Below the pieces are notes generated by a model. It was not told where the DNA came from and did not search any database. It saw nothing but the letters and a program-made list of their open reading frames with translations. A program made the position numbers and the translations under genes. Source: DATNBT01 sp964579765 (GTDB taxonomy: Bacteria; Acidobacteriota; Vicinamibacteria; Vicinamibacterales; CAVVIG01). Taken from it: DNA of 20,349 nt. This document shows, one piece after another, positions 1 through 7,190 of this stretch; the stretch's first letter is position 1; every line of letters starts with the position of its first letter. Location of the stretch: assembly GCA_964579765.1 (NCBI GenBank), contig CAZOIK010000277.1, forward strand, positions 1 to 20,349. Direction: 5' to 3'.

Positions 1-879
1 GCCGAAAAGGAATTCGGCCAGCTGACGTGCGGCTGCCACCCGAACTGCGGCGTGGGCATGGCGGTGATGATCGACAAGGAAACCAAGGAAGCCGTCCCGG
101 TGACGGCCTTCCTCAAGGCCGAGCAGCTCGCGAAGGACGTCCAGCAGGTCAGCGATGCGGCGCGTGGGCGCGGGCTGTCGGTGTTCGGCATGGCCCTCGC
201 GCTGATGCGCAACTACGACCCGTTCAAGGCGCCGACCGAGTTCAAGCTCGTCGATCTGCTCCGGAAGTTCGACAAGACCTTCGGCGCGACGAAGTCAGCC
301 GAGAAGGGGAAGTACGGCAAGGTCGAGGGCGACCGCACGCAGGCCGACATCGTCAAGCGCCGGTCGGATCGCTGGAACTTCCTGTTCATCGCGGGCATGT
401 GGTTCCAGGATCTCTTCAACTACGACTTCCGGCGCACCGAGATGTGCATCATCCCCTATGCCACGCAGCAGGGCGAAATCTCCTTCTGCGCGTACAACAC
501 CGGCATCGGCTGGCGCAACATCATCGAGAAGATGCACATGACCGCGACGCTCACGAAGTGGTATGAGGAGCACGGCCGCCACGAGATCTTCGCCGGCAAC
601 AAGGACGTGCCGCTGCCGACCACCGACCATCATCTGGCGCTGAATGCGGAGGCGGTCGCCGCCGGTGCGCAGACCGACCTCGACGAGCTCGGCATCGCGA
701 AGAACGCGCGCGAAGAGAAGCTGCGCAAGCGCGACCACAACGACAACCCGAAGTATCACGAGGAGATGGCCCGCCTCTACCGTCAGCAGGTGCTCAAGGA
801 GCAGCCGACGATCCAGATTCAGGGCCTGCGCGCCAGCAAGAAGAACCCGCAGCAGGTGCTGCACAAGGCGACGGAATAG
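1..879 (+). CDS. Tes-like radical SAM protein, C-terminal part (5' truncated by window)
   Basis: The frame is open from base 1, so the radical SAM core with its CxxxCxxC motif lies outside the window; 292 codons plus TAG remain. What is visible is a cysteine cluster TCGCHPNCG (window codons 9-17), then a long helical stretch, then a block IAGMWFQDLFNYD followed by EMCIIPYAT and ISFCAYNTGIGWR with two more cysteines (window codons 149 and 163). From memory, this order matches the C-terminal half of the MJ0619/tetraether lipid synthase (Tes) family, whose members carry extra iron-sulfur clusters and join lipid chains. Bacterial homologues occur in Acidobacteria that make membrane-spanning lipids. 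The lipid role here is inference; the substrate cannot be read from this part, and related radical SAM families of unknown function are an alternative. The charged lysine/arginine-rich tail ends just before a terminator. No downstream partner is on the same strand. Confidence 0.6.
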   Translation, partial: AEKEFGQLTCGCHPNCGVGMAVMIDKETKEAVPVTAFLKAEQLAKDVQQVSDAARGRGLSVFGMALALMRNYDPFKAPTEFKLVDLLRKFDKTFGATKSAEKGKYGKVEGDRTQADIVKRRSDRWNFLFIAGMWFQDLFNYDFRRTEMCIIPYATQQGEISFCAYNTGIGWRNIIEKMHMTATLTKWYEEHGRHEIFAGNKDVPLPTTDHHLALNAEAVAAGAQTDLDELGIAKNAREEKLRKRDHNDNPKYHEEMARLYRQQVLKEQPTIQIQGLRASKKNPQQVLHKATE

Positions 880-907
880 TCACCAGCCGTCAGTCACCAG
901 CCGTCAG
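880..907. repeat. 14-bp tandem duplication after the radical SAM stop codon
   Basis: The 14-mer tcaccagccgtcag occurs twice in a row directly after the TAG stop (880-893 and 894-907), followed by a partial third copy (tca). It lies between the stop codon and the terminator hairpin and probably arose by slippage. No function is evident. Confidence 0.8.
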
Positions 908-910
908 TCA

Positions 911-943
911 GGGCCGGCGAGCAATCGCCGGCCCTTATTTTTT
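911..943 (+). terminator. Intrinsic terminator of the radical SAM gene
   Basis: A perfect 10-bp stem (gggccggcga, 911-920; tcgccggccc, 925-934) closes a GCAA tetraloop of the GNRA type and is followed by ttatttttt (935-943). The U-tract exists only in the plus direction, so it ends transcription of the radical SAM gene. Its T-run contains the stop codon of the convergent minus-strand gene. Confidence 0.9.
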
Positions 944-1600
944 GCGCGGCGTGCGGCGCGGCGGCGGGACGGGATGGTACTCGACCATCACGTTGCTGAT
1001 GACCGCAATCGGCCGGCCGGGCGACGAGTACGTCGCCGTGCCGTCGAGACGCTCGACCGTCAGCTTCTCCCCGAGGATGCTGACCTCGTCCACCTCCTCG
1101 GGAATCGGCATCGACACGGACTCGGTGCCCGTCGGGCCGACGGCCTTCAGCCCGGAGGGCCCGGCGCCGCCGCTGATGCGATCGACGAAGTCGGTGACCT
1201 TCCGGAACTCGCTCTGCACGGCGGCGCGGCTGATCAGCGTGTTATCCAGCGTGAGCACGCCGATCGTCGCCGTGTACCGCGCGAACGCGCGGTTCGCCTT
1301 CACCTGCTCTTCGGAATAGGTGTGACGGTTGTGGAGATCGAACGTCAGCGTCACCGGCCCGCGATGCTCCGGAAACCGGATGAGGACGCCCTGCGCGGGA
1401 TCGCGCCCGCTCATGACGTCGCAGAAGTCGAGCTTCGTGGCCACGCCCGTGCCGAGCGGCGTGGGGCACGTCATGTCGGCCGCGACGGTCTCCGGCGGAG
1501 GCAGCGGCGCCGGCCGCCGCGCCGCCGGGCGCTTGGTCTGGGCGGCGAGCGGCGCCGCGAGGACGAACGCGACGATCGCCGCGGCTACTCGTCGATGCAT
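935..1600 (-). CDS. Exported protein of unknown function
   Basis: This is a 221-residue protein. The chosen ATG at 1600 begins MHRRVAAAIVAFVLAAPLAAQ, a clear signal peptide with probable cleavage after AAPLAAQ (about residue 21); longer in-frame starts would run back through folE. A proline/arginine-rich linker follows (about 22-38), then a domain with two cysteines (in CPTPLGTG and LDFC) that could form a disulfide after export, and a basic, proline-rich tail. I do not recognise the family; it looks like one of the many periplasmic proteins seen in Acidobacteria. Its start overlaps the end of folE by 16 bases, so the two are probably translationally coupled, although the products show no obvious link. 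The stop codon sits inside the T-run of the opposite-strand terminator. Confidence 0.7.
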   Translation of the reverse strand: MHRRVAAAIVAFVLAAPLAAQTKRPAARRPAPLPPPETVAADMTCPTPLGTGVATKLDFCDVMSGRDPAQGVLIRFPEHRGPVTLTFDLHNRHTYSEEQVKANRAFARYTATIGVLTLDNTLISRAAVQSEFRKVTDFVDRISGGAGPSGLKAVGPTGTESVSMPIPEEVDEVSILGEKLTVERLDGTATYSSPGRPIAVISNVMVEYHPVPPPRRTPRKK

Positions 1601-2190
1601 GCCAGGTTGGCCGCGGCGCCCATCTCGCGCGCCGACAGCGCGCCGGCCCGCAGTTTGATCAACTCCAGAAACTCCATCCGCGTACGCGAGTCGGTGCGGA
1701 ACGTCCCGAGCATCGCGCTCGTCACGGCAAACGAGTTCTGCTTCTGGACGCCGCGCATCGACATGCACAGGTGCGTCGCCTCCATGACGACGGCGACGCC
1801 CATGGGTTTGATCGTGTCGAGAATGACGTTGGCGATCTGGTTGGTCAGGCGCTCCTGCACCTGCAGGCGACGGCTGAAAACATCCACCAAACGAGGAATC
1901 TTACTCAACCCGATCACTTTCGTCGTCGGGATGTACGCGATGTGACACTTGCCGAAAAATGGCAGCAGATGATGCTCGCACAGGCTGTAGAAATCGACGT
2001 CCTTCACGATCACCATCTCGTTGTAGTCAACCGTAAACAGCGCTCCGTTCAGGACTTCGTCGATGTTCGCGTCGTAGCCACCGGTCAGAAACCTGAGCGC
2101 CTTTTCGACGCGTTTGGGCGTGTTCATCAGTCCCTCGCGGGTCGGGTCTTCCCCAAGCTCCGCGAGCAACTGTCTAATCAGATCCTGCAT
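1585..2190 (-). CDS. folE: GTP cyclohydrolase I
   Basis: FolE converts GTP to 7,8-dihydroneopterin triphosphate, the first step of tetrahydrofolate (and tetrahydrobiopterin or queuosine) synthesis, as a cytosolic toroidal decamer. The 201-residue product has the usual length. The zinc ligands are visible as C71 and H74 in YSLCEHHLLPF and C142 in HLCMSMRGVQK; the N-terminal DPTREGLMNTPKRV signature (about residues 15-28) is also typical. The ATG at 2190 is chosen because the conserved helix MQDLIRQLLAELGEDP starts there; upstream codons look non-coding. It is the first gene of a two-gene unit, overlapping the exported protein by 16 bases. A TACAAT box lies only 6 bases upstream of the start. 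No other folate genes are in the window. Confidence 0.97.
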   Translation of the reverse strand: MQDLIRQLLAELGEDPTREGLMNTPKRVEKALRFLTGGYDANIDEVLNGALFTVDYNEMVIVKDVDFYSLCEHHLLPFFGKCHIAYIPTTKVIGLSKIPRLVDVFSRRLQVQERLTNQIANVILDTIKPMGVAVVMEATHLCMSMRGVQKQNSFAVTSAMLGTFRTDSRTRMEFLELIKLRAGALSAREMGAAANLACIDE

Positions 2191-2196
2191 CTGCCT

Positions 2197-2202
2197 ATTG
2201 TA
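2197..2202 (-). promoter_or_regulatory. -10-like box TACAAT upstream of folE, leaderless arrangement
   Basis: On the minus strand TACAAT is followed by 6 bases (aggcag) and then the folE ATG. That spacing puts the expected transcription start at or next to the A of ATG. No convincing -35 is seen 16-19 bases upstream. Confidence 0.4.
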
Positions 2203-2305
2203 GAGGAATGACGGGAACCTGCGGACACACAACCAGTTGCCGTCGCAGCACGTCTGTACAGCTGTGGTGGAAAGGCTCCGGACCGGTGTCCCCCGCACTC
2301 AAATC

Positions 2306-2346
2306 GGCAGGGAATCGGCCTGCCTTGCCGTGGCACGGTTCCTGAA
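2306..2346 (+). promoter_or_regulatory. Possible sigma-54-like site and upstream inverted repeat before the receiver-like gene
   Basis: This lies in the roughly 180-bp gap between divergent folE and the receiver-like gene. TGGCACG (2331-2337) matches the sigma-54 -24 element exactly, and after 4 bases CTGAA (2342-2346) stands where TTGCA is expected, so the -12 element is poor. A start about 12 bases further on would leave a short leader that includes the GAGGAC Shine-Dalgarno at 2361-2366. Upstream, GGCAGG (2306-2311) and CCTGCC (2319-2324) form a 6-bp inverted repeat. Nothing else recognisable was seen in this gap beyond the folE -10. Confidence 0.22.
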
Positions 2347-2369
2347 TTAATGGGTCGGCAGAGGACGCG

Positions 2370-2705
2370 ATGGAAAAAGTCGTCATCGTCAACGGCACGA
2401 GCGAGGTGCTCGACATGGTGCAGCCGGTGCTGACGGCCGGCCGGTACGATGTCGTCTTTGTCGAATCGAACCAGCACGCGTACTCGCACATCAAACGCGA
2501 GCGGCCGTCGCTCGTGATTCTGTGCCTCGACATGCAGGAGCGCGAAGGCTTCCAGGTCCTCTCGATGCTCAAGCTGGACGACGACACGCGATCCATCCCG
2601 CTTCTCACCTGCTTCGGCGAAGCTGCCGGCGCGACAACGCCGGAGGTCGATGCCGAAGACGACGACGACGAGATGTTCTCGCATGTGCCGGTGTCCATGA
2701 ACTAG
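2370..2705 (+). CDS. Degenerate receiver-domain (pseudo-receiver) protein
   Basis: This 111-residue protein has the CheY-like alternating pattern of beta strands and helices (KVVIVN, YDVVFVE, SLVILCL, SIPLLTCF) and the GFQVLSML helix that follows the phosphorylation site. The phosphorylation chemistry looks lost. The acidic pair after strand 1 is N8-G9. Counting back 8 residues from G60 puts Cys52, not Asp, at the phosphoacceptor position; D54 is two residues off. The conserved Lys near the end is absent. The C-terminus is short and strongly acidic (DAEDDDDE, 94-101) and replaces the last helix. It is therefore more likely a phosphorylation-independent protein-interaction domain. A GAGGAC Shine-Dalgarno precedes the ATG. 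The PilZ gene follows 20 bases downstream and is probably a partner. Confidence 0.75.
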   Translation: MEKVVIVNGTSEVLDMVQPVLTAGRYDVVFVESNQHAYSHIKRERPSLVILCLDMQEREGFQVLSMLKLDDDTRSIPLLTCFGEAAGATTPEVDAEDDDDEMFSHVPVSMN

Positions 2706-2710
2706 CGTGG

Positions 2711-2716
2711 TATAGT
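2711..2716 (+). promoter_or_regulatory. -10-like box TATAGT upstream of the PilZ gene
   Basis: TATAGT lies between the receiver-like stop and the PilZ start, 9 bases before the ATG. It could give a very short-leader transcript for the PilZ gene alone, besides readthrough from the preceding gene. No -35 was recognised. Confidence 0.35.
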
Positions 2717-2725
2717 CCAGCCGGG

Positions 2726-3079
2726 ATGGCCGACTCCCGCGAAGACAAGCGCGACACCGAACGCATCGAGATTCTCGGCGAGCTCAACGGCGAGGTCATG
2801 GTGTTCGCACCCACGACCATCAAGGAGATCAGCCGCGGGGGCGCCCAGGTGGAAACAGCGTTTCCGCTGCATCTCGATTCCCTGCACGAGTTTCGGCTGA
2901 CGCTCGGCGATCGATCCATCGTGGTGAAAGGCCGCGTCGCCCACTGCAGCATCAGCGACGTCGAACAGGAAGGCGTGATCTACCGATCGGGCATCGAGTT
3001 CATCGAGCCGTCGGAACGCGTGTTTTCCGTCATCGCCGATTTCATCGAAGCCATCAAGACCGGCCGTCGCGCGGTCTAG
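2726..3079 (+). CDS. PilZ domain protein (probable cyclic di-GMP receptor)
   Basis: The protein of 117 residues is a single PilZ domain. The N-terminal RxxxR switch is R9-DTE-R13, and the second motif is EISRGG (34-39), which matches (D/N)xSxxG except that Glu replaces Asp/Asn at the first position. The beta-barrel continues through LGDRSIVVKGRVAHC and YRSGIEFIEP (the GxxF-type ending), and a C-terminal helix follows. PilZ domains bind cyclic di-GMP and pass the signal to motility, exopolysaccharide or transcription machinery; the Glu variant leaves binding likely but not certain. The ATG at 2726 places RxxxR at the usual distance from the N-terminus. It forms a pair with the receiver-like gene upstream and converges on the cyclotransferase gene with a 7-base gap. 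Confidence 0.85.
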   Translation: MADSREDKRDTERIEILGELNGEVMVFAPTTIKEISRGGAQVETAFPLHLDSLHEFRLTLGDRSIVVKGRVAHCSISDVEQEGVIYRSGIEFIEPSERVFSVIADFIEAIKTGRRAV

Positions 3080-3086
3080 CGCCGTT

Positions 3087-3491
3087 TCAGCGCTTCACCT
3101 TGAGATAGTCGAGGTAGTCGCCCGAGGCGATGCGCGGTGCGTTGCCGAGCGGAGCGTTGTAGAAATAAGTCCACGCCATCGCGGTAGTCCCGTCGCTGAG
3201 CGTCACCGGCGTTTCGAGTCGTGTATAGAGGCTCGAGTCCGGCTGCTCGGGCCGGAAGCCCTCGATCTCGTCGAGCTCGCGCAGCACGGCGTCGGCGTCG
3301 ATCATCCGGTACAGCTCGCCCTGCACGCTGGAGTCCGCCGCAGGAATCGCCGCGGGATAGAGTCCGATGTCGAACAGCGCGGCGCGGATGGAGCCGCGTC
3401 CGACCGGTGAGAGCACCGCCTCGAGACGCTCGCGGCCCGGGCGTCGGAAGCCGCTCATGAGGGTGCCGTAGAAAAAAACAAGATCGGTCAC
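3087..3491 (-). CDS. Gamma-glutamylcyclotransferase-like (AIG2/GGCT fold) protein
   Basis: This 134-residue protein has the two hallmarks of the GGCT/AIG2 fold: FFYGTLMSG near the N-terminus (6-14), forming the substrate loop, and LDEIEGF (73-79), with the probable catalytic Glu at 77. Members release 5-oxoproline from gamma-glutamyl amines or peptides; the exact substrate cannot be told from sequence. The start is GTG at 3491, which puts the YGTL motif at the usual position. It is the distal gene of a possible pair with the membrane-anchored protein upstream (45-base gap), but a TAGAAT box in that gap suggests its own promoter. Confidence 0.82.
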   Translation of the reverse strand: MTDLVFFYGTLMSGFRRPGRERLEAVLSPVGRGSIRAALFDIGLYPAAIPAADSSVQGELYRMIDADAVLRELDEIEGFRPEQPDSSLYTRLETPVTLSDGTTAMAWTYFYNAPLGNAPRIASGDYLDYLKVKR

Positions 3492-3503
3492 GGCAGTGTG
3501 AGG

Positions 3504-3509
3504 ATTCTA
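3504..3509 (-). promoter_or_regulatory. -10-like box TAGAAT upstream of the cyclotransferase gene
   Basis: On the minus strand TAGAAT is followed by 12 bases and then the GTG start. It lies in the 45-base gap after the preceding gene. No -35 was identified. Confidence 0.3.
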
Positions 3510-3536
3510 CCGCAGCGCCCGAAAGTTGAAGAAGAC

Positions 3537-4562
3537 TTATTGGGGTTTCTGGGGCGACGGCGGCCTGGGCAGCATGGCGCCCAGCGCGTCGAACACCTGT
3601 GCCGGCACGTCAAGCGACACCGAGACGGTTTTGCCGGCGCCCCCGAGCTGGAACGACTGCATGAACTGCTGTAACTCGGGCTTGGCGCTCGTCTGGAGCT
3701 TCGCCAGGGCGAGGAACCCGCGAACGACGTCGCGCAGCTGGGTGGCCGAATCGTCGTCGCGCGCTTCGGCACTGAGCTCCGCCTGCAGCCCGCCGTCCAC
3801 ACGGCCGCGCACGCTGAACCACGTGATCGGCGGAAGCTGTGAGGTCACGACCTCGGGCAGCCTGGTGCGCTCTCGCAACACGTCCATGCGGCCGACGACC
3901 CAGGCGTTCCCGTTCTCGACCGGACGGATGTGCGACACCAGTTCGTCGTTCGTCGCGGCGCTCGGTCCGCCCGACGCGTGCAGGTCGATCGCATGCTGGA
4001 CGAGCGGCGTACCGCCGAACGCGATGAGCCCCGGCTCGAGGAACGCCAGCGCGAAGCTGGAGTGCTCGGCGCCAAACGTGTCGGCGCCGGGGTGGTCGAT
4101 GATGATCAGCCGCGTGCCCTTGTAGTCCTGCCGACGCGCGCCGTGCTCTTCCATGAGCGACTCGATCTTGACGTCGTCGAACACGCCGCGCGCGAGCGCC
4201 AGGCCTGAATTCGATTGTCCCCCGTTCGGAGACGAGGAATCGAAACAGCCAAGCACGCGCTCGATGTCGGTTTCGAAGTTGATGCCGGTGAGGCTCTGGA
4301 ACTGGCGCCGCCCCTGGTCCTGCTGTGGCGACGTGATGTTCTTCCGGAGGCGCTGGCGGAGATCGGATGCCATGATCTCCCGCACCTGGACGTAACCGAC
4401 GACGGAGGCCGTGTCGGGCAGATAGCGCAGTTCCTCAGGTCCGTTGCGGCTGAACAGGGACGCGGCCGGGAATCCGACATAGTAGGCGATCAGGCCCGTC
4501 CCCAGCCCGACGAACATGACGAGCAGCGAGACAATCACGAAATAGCGCGTCTTCACGGTCAT
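3537..4562 (-). CDS. Membrane-anchored protein of unknown function
   Basis: This 341-residue protein starts MTVKTRYFVIVSLLVMFV; residues about 8-29 form one transmembrane helix or uncleaved signal anchor, so the rest is probably periplasmic. The segment after it (LRYLPDTASVVGYVQVREIM) resembles the opening of DUF3352-like proteins (a comparison from memory, not a search). Later parts alternate beta strands and amphipathic helices (ALAFLEPGLIAFGGTPLVQHAIDL, about 180-200), and the C-terminus is proline-rich. I cannot give a function. It lies 47 bases downstream of the ABC operon on the same strand and could be its last member, which would fit a surface or envelope role; this is inference. Confidence 0.75.
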   Translation of the reverse strand: MTVKTRYFVIVSLLVMFVGLGTGLIAYYVGFPAASLFSRNGPEELRYLPDTASVVGYVQVREIMASDLRQRLRKNITSPQQDQGRRQFQSLTGINFETDIERVLGCFDSSSPNGGQSNSGLALARGVFDDVKIESLMEEHGARRQDYKGTRLIIIDHPGADTFGAEHSSFALAFLEPGLIAFGGTPLVQHAIDLHASGGPSAATNDELVSHIRPVENGNAWVVGRMDVLRERTRLPEVVTSQLPPITWFSVRGRVDGGLQAELSAEARDDDSATQLRDVVRGFLALAKLQTSAKPELQQFMQSFQLGGAGKTVSVSLDVPAQVFDALGAMLPRPPSPQKPQ

Positions 4563-4609
4563 CGTCAGCGCCCAGATGTCACTAGGATGTTAATACGAGG
4601 GTGCGGCCC

Positions 4610-5431
4610 CTATTGTTCGAGCACGTACTCGCGCTTCTCGACGGCGCGGCCGCCAAGCCAAAGGGTTACCACAGTTATACCGATGAGGCATACCAGACTT
4701 ACGGGCACGGACGGCAGTTCCTGAAACGCCTGCAGCAGGGCGCTGATGGTCGAAGAATCCTGCGGCATCGCATGCGGCACCAGGGCCTGCAGGTAGTACG
4801 CGATGCTGAGCCGCTTCAGATAGCCGGGAATCAGCAGCACCGTCGATTCCCAGCCGAACGCGAACACGAGCCCGATGATGAGCGGCCGCTTGAGCGCGGC
4901 CCCGACGAACGCGAAAAGCGCGCCGTAGGCGGCGAGGCCGACGAGCAGCATCCCGAGATCCTCGACCAGCGACGGAAACGACTGGCCGACGCTGCCTCCA
5001 ATCGGCACGACGAGGAAGTAGACGACGACCACCGAGGGCAGCACGAGCAGCACGACGCACGCGAGATACGAGAGATACTTGCCGAGCAGAATGGCCGACC
5101 GCGGAACGGGCCGCGTGAACAGATACGTGATGGTCTTGTCGTCCACCTCGTCGGCAATCAGCGCCGTCCCGTAAAACACGCCGAGCACGGGCACGACGAA
5201 GCGAACGAACAGCAGCCAGATCAGCAGCCCGAACATCGTCGGCCCGCTGAGGCCGGCGCCGTTGACGGCGGGGAGCCCCCGAAACGAGGCGACCAACCTC
5301 ACCGCGGCGGCCAGCACGATCGGCGCGCCGACCAGCACGGCGAGGAAGACCGACCGTCGCGACCAGAGCATCTGCCCCAGCGACAAGTCGAACACGCGCG
5401 CGGCCGACGTGAGCACACCCGGCTGCTTCAC
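4610..5431 (-). CDS. ABC-2 type transporter permease (second system)
   Basis: This is a 273-residue integral membrane protein with about six hydrophobic segments: near residues 28-48, 66-95, 118-143, 158-178, 183-201 and 245-262. The loop DEVDDKTITYLFTRPVPRSA followed by ILLGKYLS is the conserved cytosolic coupling region of ABC-2 permeases. The start is GTG at 5431, overlapping the upstream ATPase stop by 4 bases (GTGA), so it is coupled to that ATPase and very likely forms a complex with it. It is the last gene of the four-gene unit. The transported substrate is unknown; such pairs export drugs, lipids or polysaccharides or act in gliding and copper maturation systems. Confidence 0.88.
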   Translation of the reverse strand: MKQPGVLTSAARVFDLSLGQMLWSRRSVFLAVLVGAPIVLAAAVRLVASFRGLPAVNGAGLSGPTMFGLLIWLLFVRFVVPVLGVFYGTALIADEVDDKTITYLFTRPVPRSAILLGKYLSYLACVVLLVLPSVVVVYFLVVPIGGSVGQSFPSLVEDLGMLLVGLAAYGALFAFVGAALKRPLIIGLVFAFGWESTVLLIPGYLKRLSIAYYLQALVPHAMPQDSSTISALLQAFQELPSVPVSLVCLIGITVVTLWLGGRAVEKREYVLEQ

Positions 5432-6357
5432 GACTTCACCAGATATTGAAATACCGCCTGCAGGTTGTCGTCAGGCGACGTCACTTCGTGGATGGCGCCG
5501 AGTTCTCCGGTCGCCGCAAGCTCGGTGAGGCGCGCATAGAAGCGGTCGGGCTTGCCGGTCTGCACCACCATGCCGCCGTCCTCGAATTTCAGACTCAACA
5601 CGTCGTCGTCCGCGAGGAACTCACGCGCGAGCGCGCGAGTGTGCTCCGCGCGGACGAACACGGAATGCGGGTGTTCGTCGATCAGATCGCGGATCTGATG
5701 GACGTTGCCTTCCGCCAGGATGCGTCCCTGGTTGATCAGCAGGATGTTCGAGGTCATCGATTCGATCTCGTGCAGGATGTGGCTGGACACGATGATGCTC
5801 TTGCCGGCGCGACCCCAGTCCTTGATCAGGCGGATGGTCCGCCGCCGCACCAGCGGGTCCATGCCCGACAGGGGCTCGTCCAGGATCAGCAGCTCCGGAT
5901 CGTGGGCGAGCGCCTGTGCCAGCTTGACGCGCTGGCGCATGCCCTTGCTGTATGCGGCGATCTTCTTGTCGGCGACGTCGGTCAGTCCCACGGTCTCGAG
6001 CGCTCGCGCCGTCATCTCCCGGGCTGCGGCCTCGGTGACGCCGTTCAGCCCGACGAGCGCGGTCACCCACTCGCGTCCCGTCATGCGCTCGTAAAAGCGA
6101 TCCTGCTCCGGACAGAAGCCGATCCGGAAATATGCCGACGGGTTCTGCCAGATCGGTTCGCCGAGGACGACGACGCCGCCTTTGCTCGGCTTCAGCTGCC
6201 CGGTGATGAGCTTCATGAACGTGGACTTGCCGGCGCCGTTCGGGCCGAGCAGCCCCGTGATGCCGCGCGGCACCGAAATCGTCACGTCGTTCAAGCCGAT
6301 GACCTGGCCGTACCACTTCGACAGGTGTTCGGCGGACACCACGCTGGTGGCGCTCAC
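5428..6357 (-). CDS. ABC transporter ATP-binding protein (second system)
   Basis: This 309-residue protein has a complete nucleotide-binding domain: Walker A GPNGAGKST (38-46), signature YSKGMRQ (136-142), Walker B LLILDEP (156-162) and the H-loop in IIVSSHILHE. A C-terminal extension of about 80 residues after the ATPase core is typical for ABC-2 exporters. The chosen start is GTG at 6357, overlapping the permease stop by 4 bases (GTGA). A longer reading back into the permease gene is rejected because that part has no ATPase character and the overlap pattern is repeated at the other junctions. It powers the permease encoded immediately downstream. Confidence 0.93.
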   Translation of the reverse strand: MSATSVVSAEHLSKWYGQVIGLNDVTISVPRGITGLLGPNGAGKSTFMKLITGQLKPSKGGVVVLGEPIWQNPSAYFRIGFCPEQDRFYERMTGREWVTALVGLNGVTEAAAREMTARALETVGLTDVADKKIAAYSKGMRQRVKLAQALAHDPELLILDEPLSGMDPLVRRRTIRLIKDWGRAGKSIIVSSHILHEIESMTSNILLINQGRILAEGNVHQIRDLIDEHPHSVFVRAEHTRALAREFLADDDVLSLKFEDGGMVVQTGKPDRFYARLTELAATGELGAIHEVTSPDDNLQAVFQYLVKS

Positions 6358-7190
6358 GCGACGATCTCCACGCCGCGGACCCGGCGCTCGAGAATGAGCG
6401 CGGATACGGCGATGAGGCCGGCGACCACCGCGAGCGACACCAGCCACGGCGTCTGGTAGCGAAGCGGGACGCGGAAGATCTCGTCGCCGAGCTGCGCGAG
6501 GTTGTTGCCGAACGCGACCCAGGACACGCTCGTGCTGCCCGTCACGGCGCGCAGCACCCCGTACAGCGCGTCGCTGAAGAAGATGAGCGCGGCGTAGAGA
6601 ATGCCGACAAACCGGCTGCTCGTTGACAGCGACGACAGCGCCAGGATGCACATCGAGACGAGCGTGACCTCGATGAGGGCATACAGCGTGATGGCCGGGA
6701 CCAGATACGCGTTGTTCGCCAGAAACGTGAAGTTGCCCGCGAAGGCGACCTGCACGACGAGCAGGAGCATCGCCGGCACCCACGTGATGAACAGCAGGAA
6801 CGCCATCAGCACGGACAGCTTGCCGACGATGTACTCGACGCGCGTCAGCGGCTTCGACAGGTAGATCTGCAGGGCGTTCACGCGGCGATCTTCGGCAATC
6901 GACACGGCGCCGAGCGTGATCGTGACGAGGAAGACGAACAGGTCCTGCTTGTCGAAGAAGTCGCGGAACGTCGCGGCCGTCGGCGCCACGATCGCCGCCT
7001 GCGAGAAGTTGGCCGCGATGTAAAACTGCACGGCGCGGACGACGAACTGAATCCACGACGCGATCATCAGCAGGAGCCACTTGCGGTTCTGGAACATGCC
7101 GAAGAACCCGGCGCGAAACATGACCAGCCACGCGCGCCCGCGCGTGCGGGGCCCCGCATAGCGCCGGTAGCCCTGATCGTGAATCGGCAT
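6354..7190 (-). CDS. ABC-2 type transporter permease (first system)
   Basis: This 278-residue integral membrane protein has an N-terminal cytosolic stretch (MPIHDQGYRRYAGPR) and about six membrane segments. It carries the coupling loop EDRRVNALQIYLSKPLTRVE followed by YIVGKLS, which aligns with the same region of the second permease in this operon, so the two are distant paralogues. The ATG at 7190 overlaps the upstream ATPase stop by one base (TGATG), the reason for this start rather than an upstream one. The opening QGYRRY resembles permeases that pair with GldA/NosF-like ATPases (recalled, not searched). Substrate unknown. Confidence 0.9.
   Translation of the reverse strand: MPIHDQGYRRYAGPRTRGRAWLVMFRAGFFGMFQNRKWLLLMIASWIQFVVRAVQFYIAANFSQAAIVAPTAATFRDFFDKQDLFVFLVTITLGAVSIAEDRRVNALQIYLSKPLTRVEYIVGKLSVLMAFLLFITWVPAMLLLVVQVAFAGNFTFLANNAYLVPAITLYALIEVTLVSMCILALSSLSTSSRFVGILYAALIFFSDALYGVLRAVTGSTSVSWVAFGNNLAQLGDEIFRVPLRYQTPWLVSLAVVAGLIAVSALILERRVRGVEIVA

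Noticed and set aside
644..1945. Plus-strand open frame of 433 codons crossing the terminator
   Set aside because: It runs out of frame through the end of the radical SAM gene and antisense through the exported protein and folE, and crosses a strong terminator. No domain is visible.
3078..3094. Small stem AGCGC/GCGCT between the convergent PilZ and cyclotransferase genes as a terminator
   Set aside because: It has only 5 pairs with a 7-base loop and no T-run on either strand, and most of it is coding. Too weak to call.
6358..7131. N-terminal extension of the second ABC ATPase frame
   Set aside because: It is the permease gene read out of frame. The ATPase fold begins a few residues after the GTG at 6357, and the 4-base overlap is repeated at the next junction.
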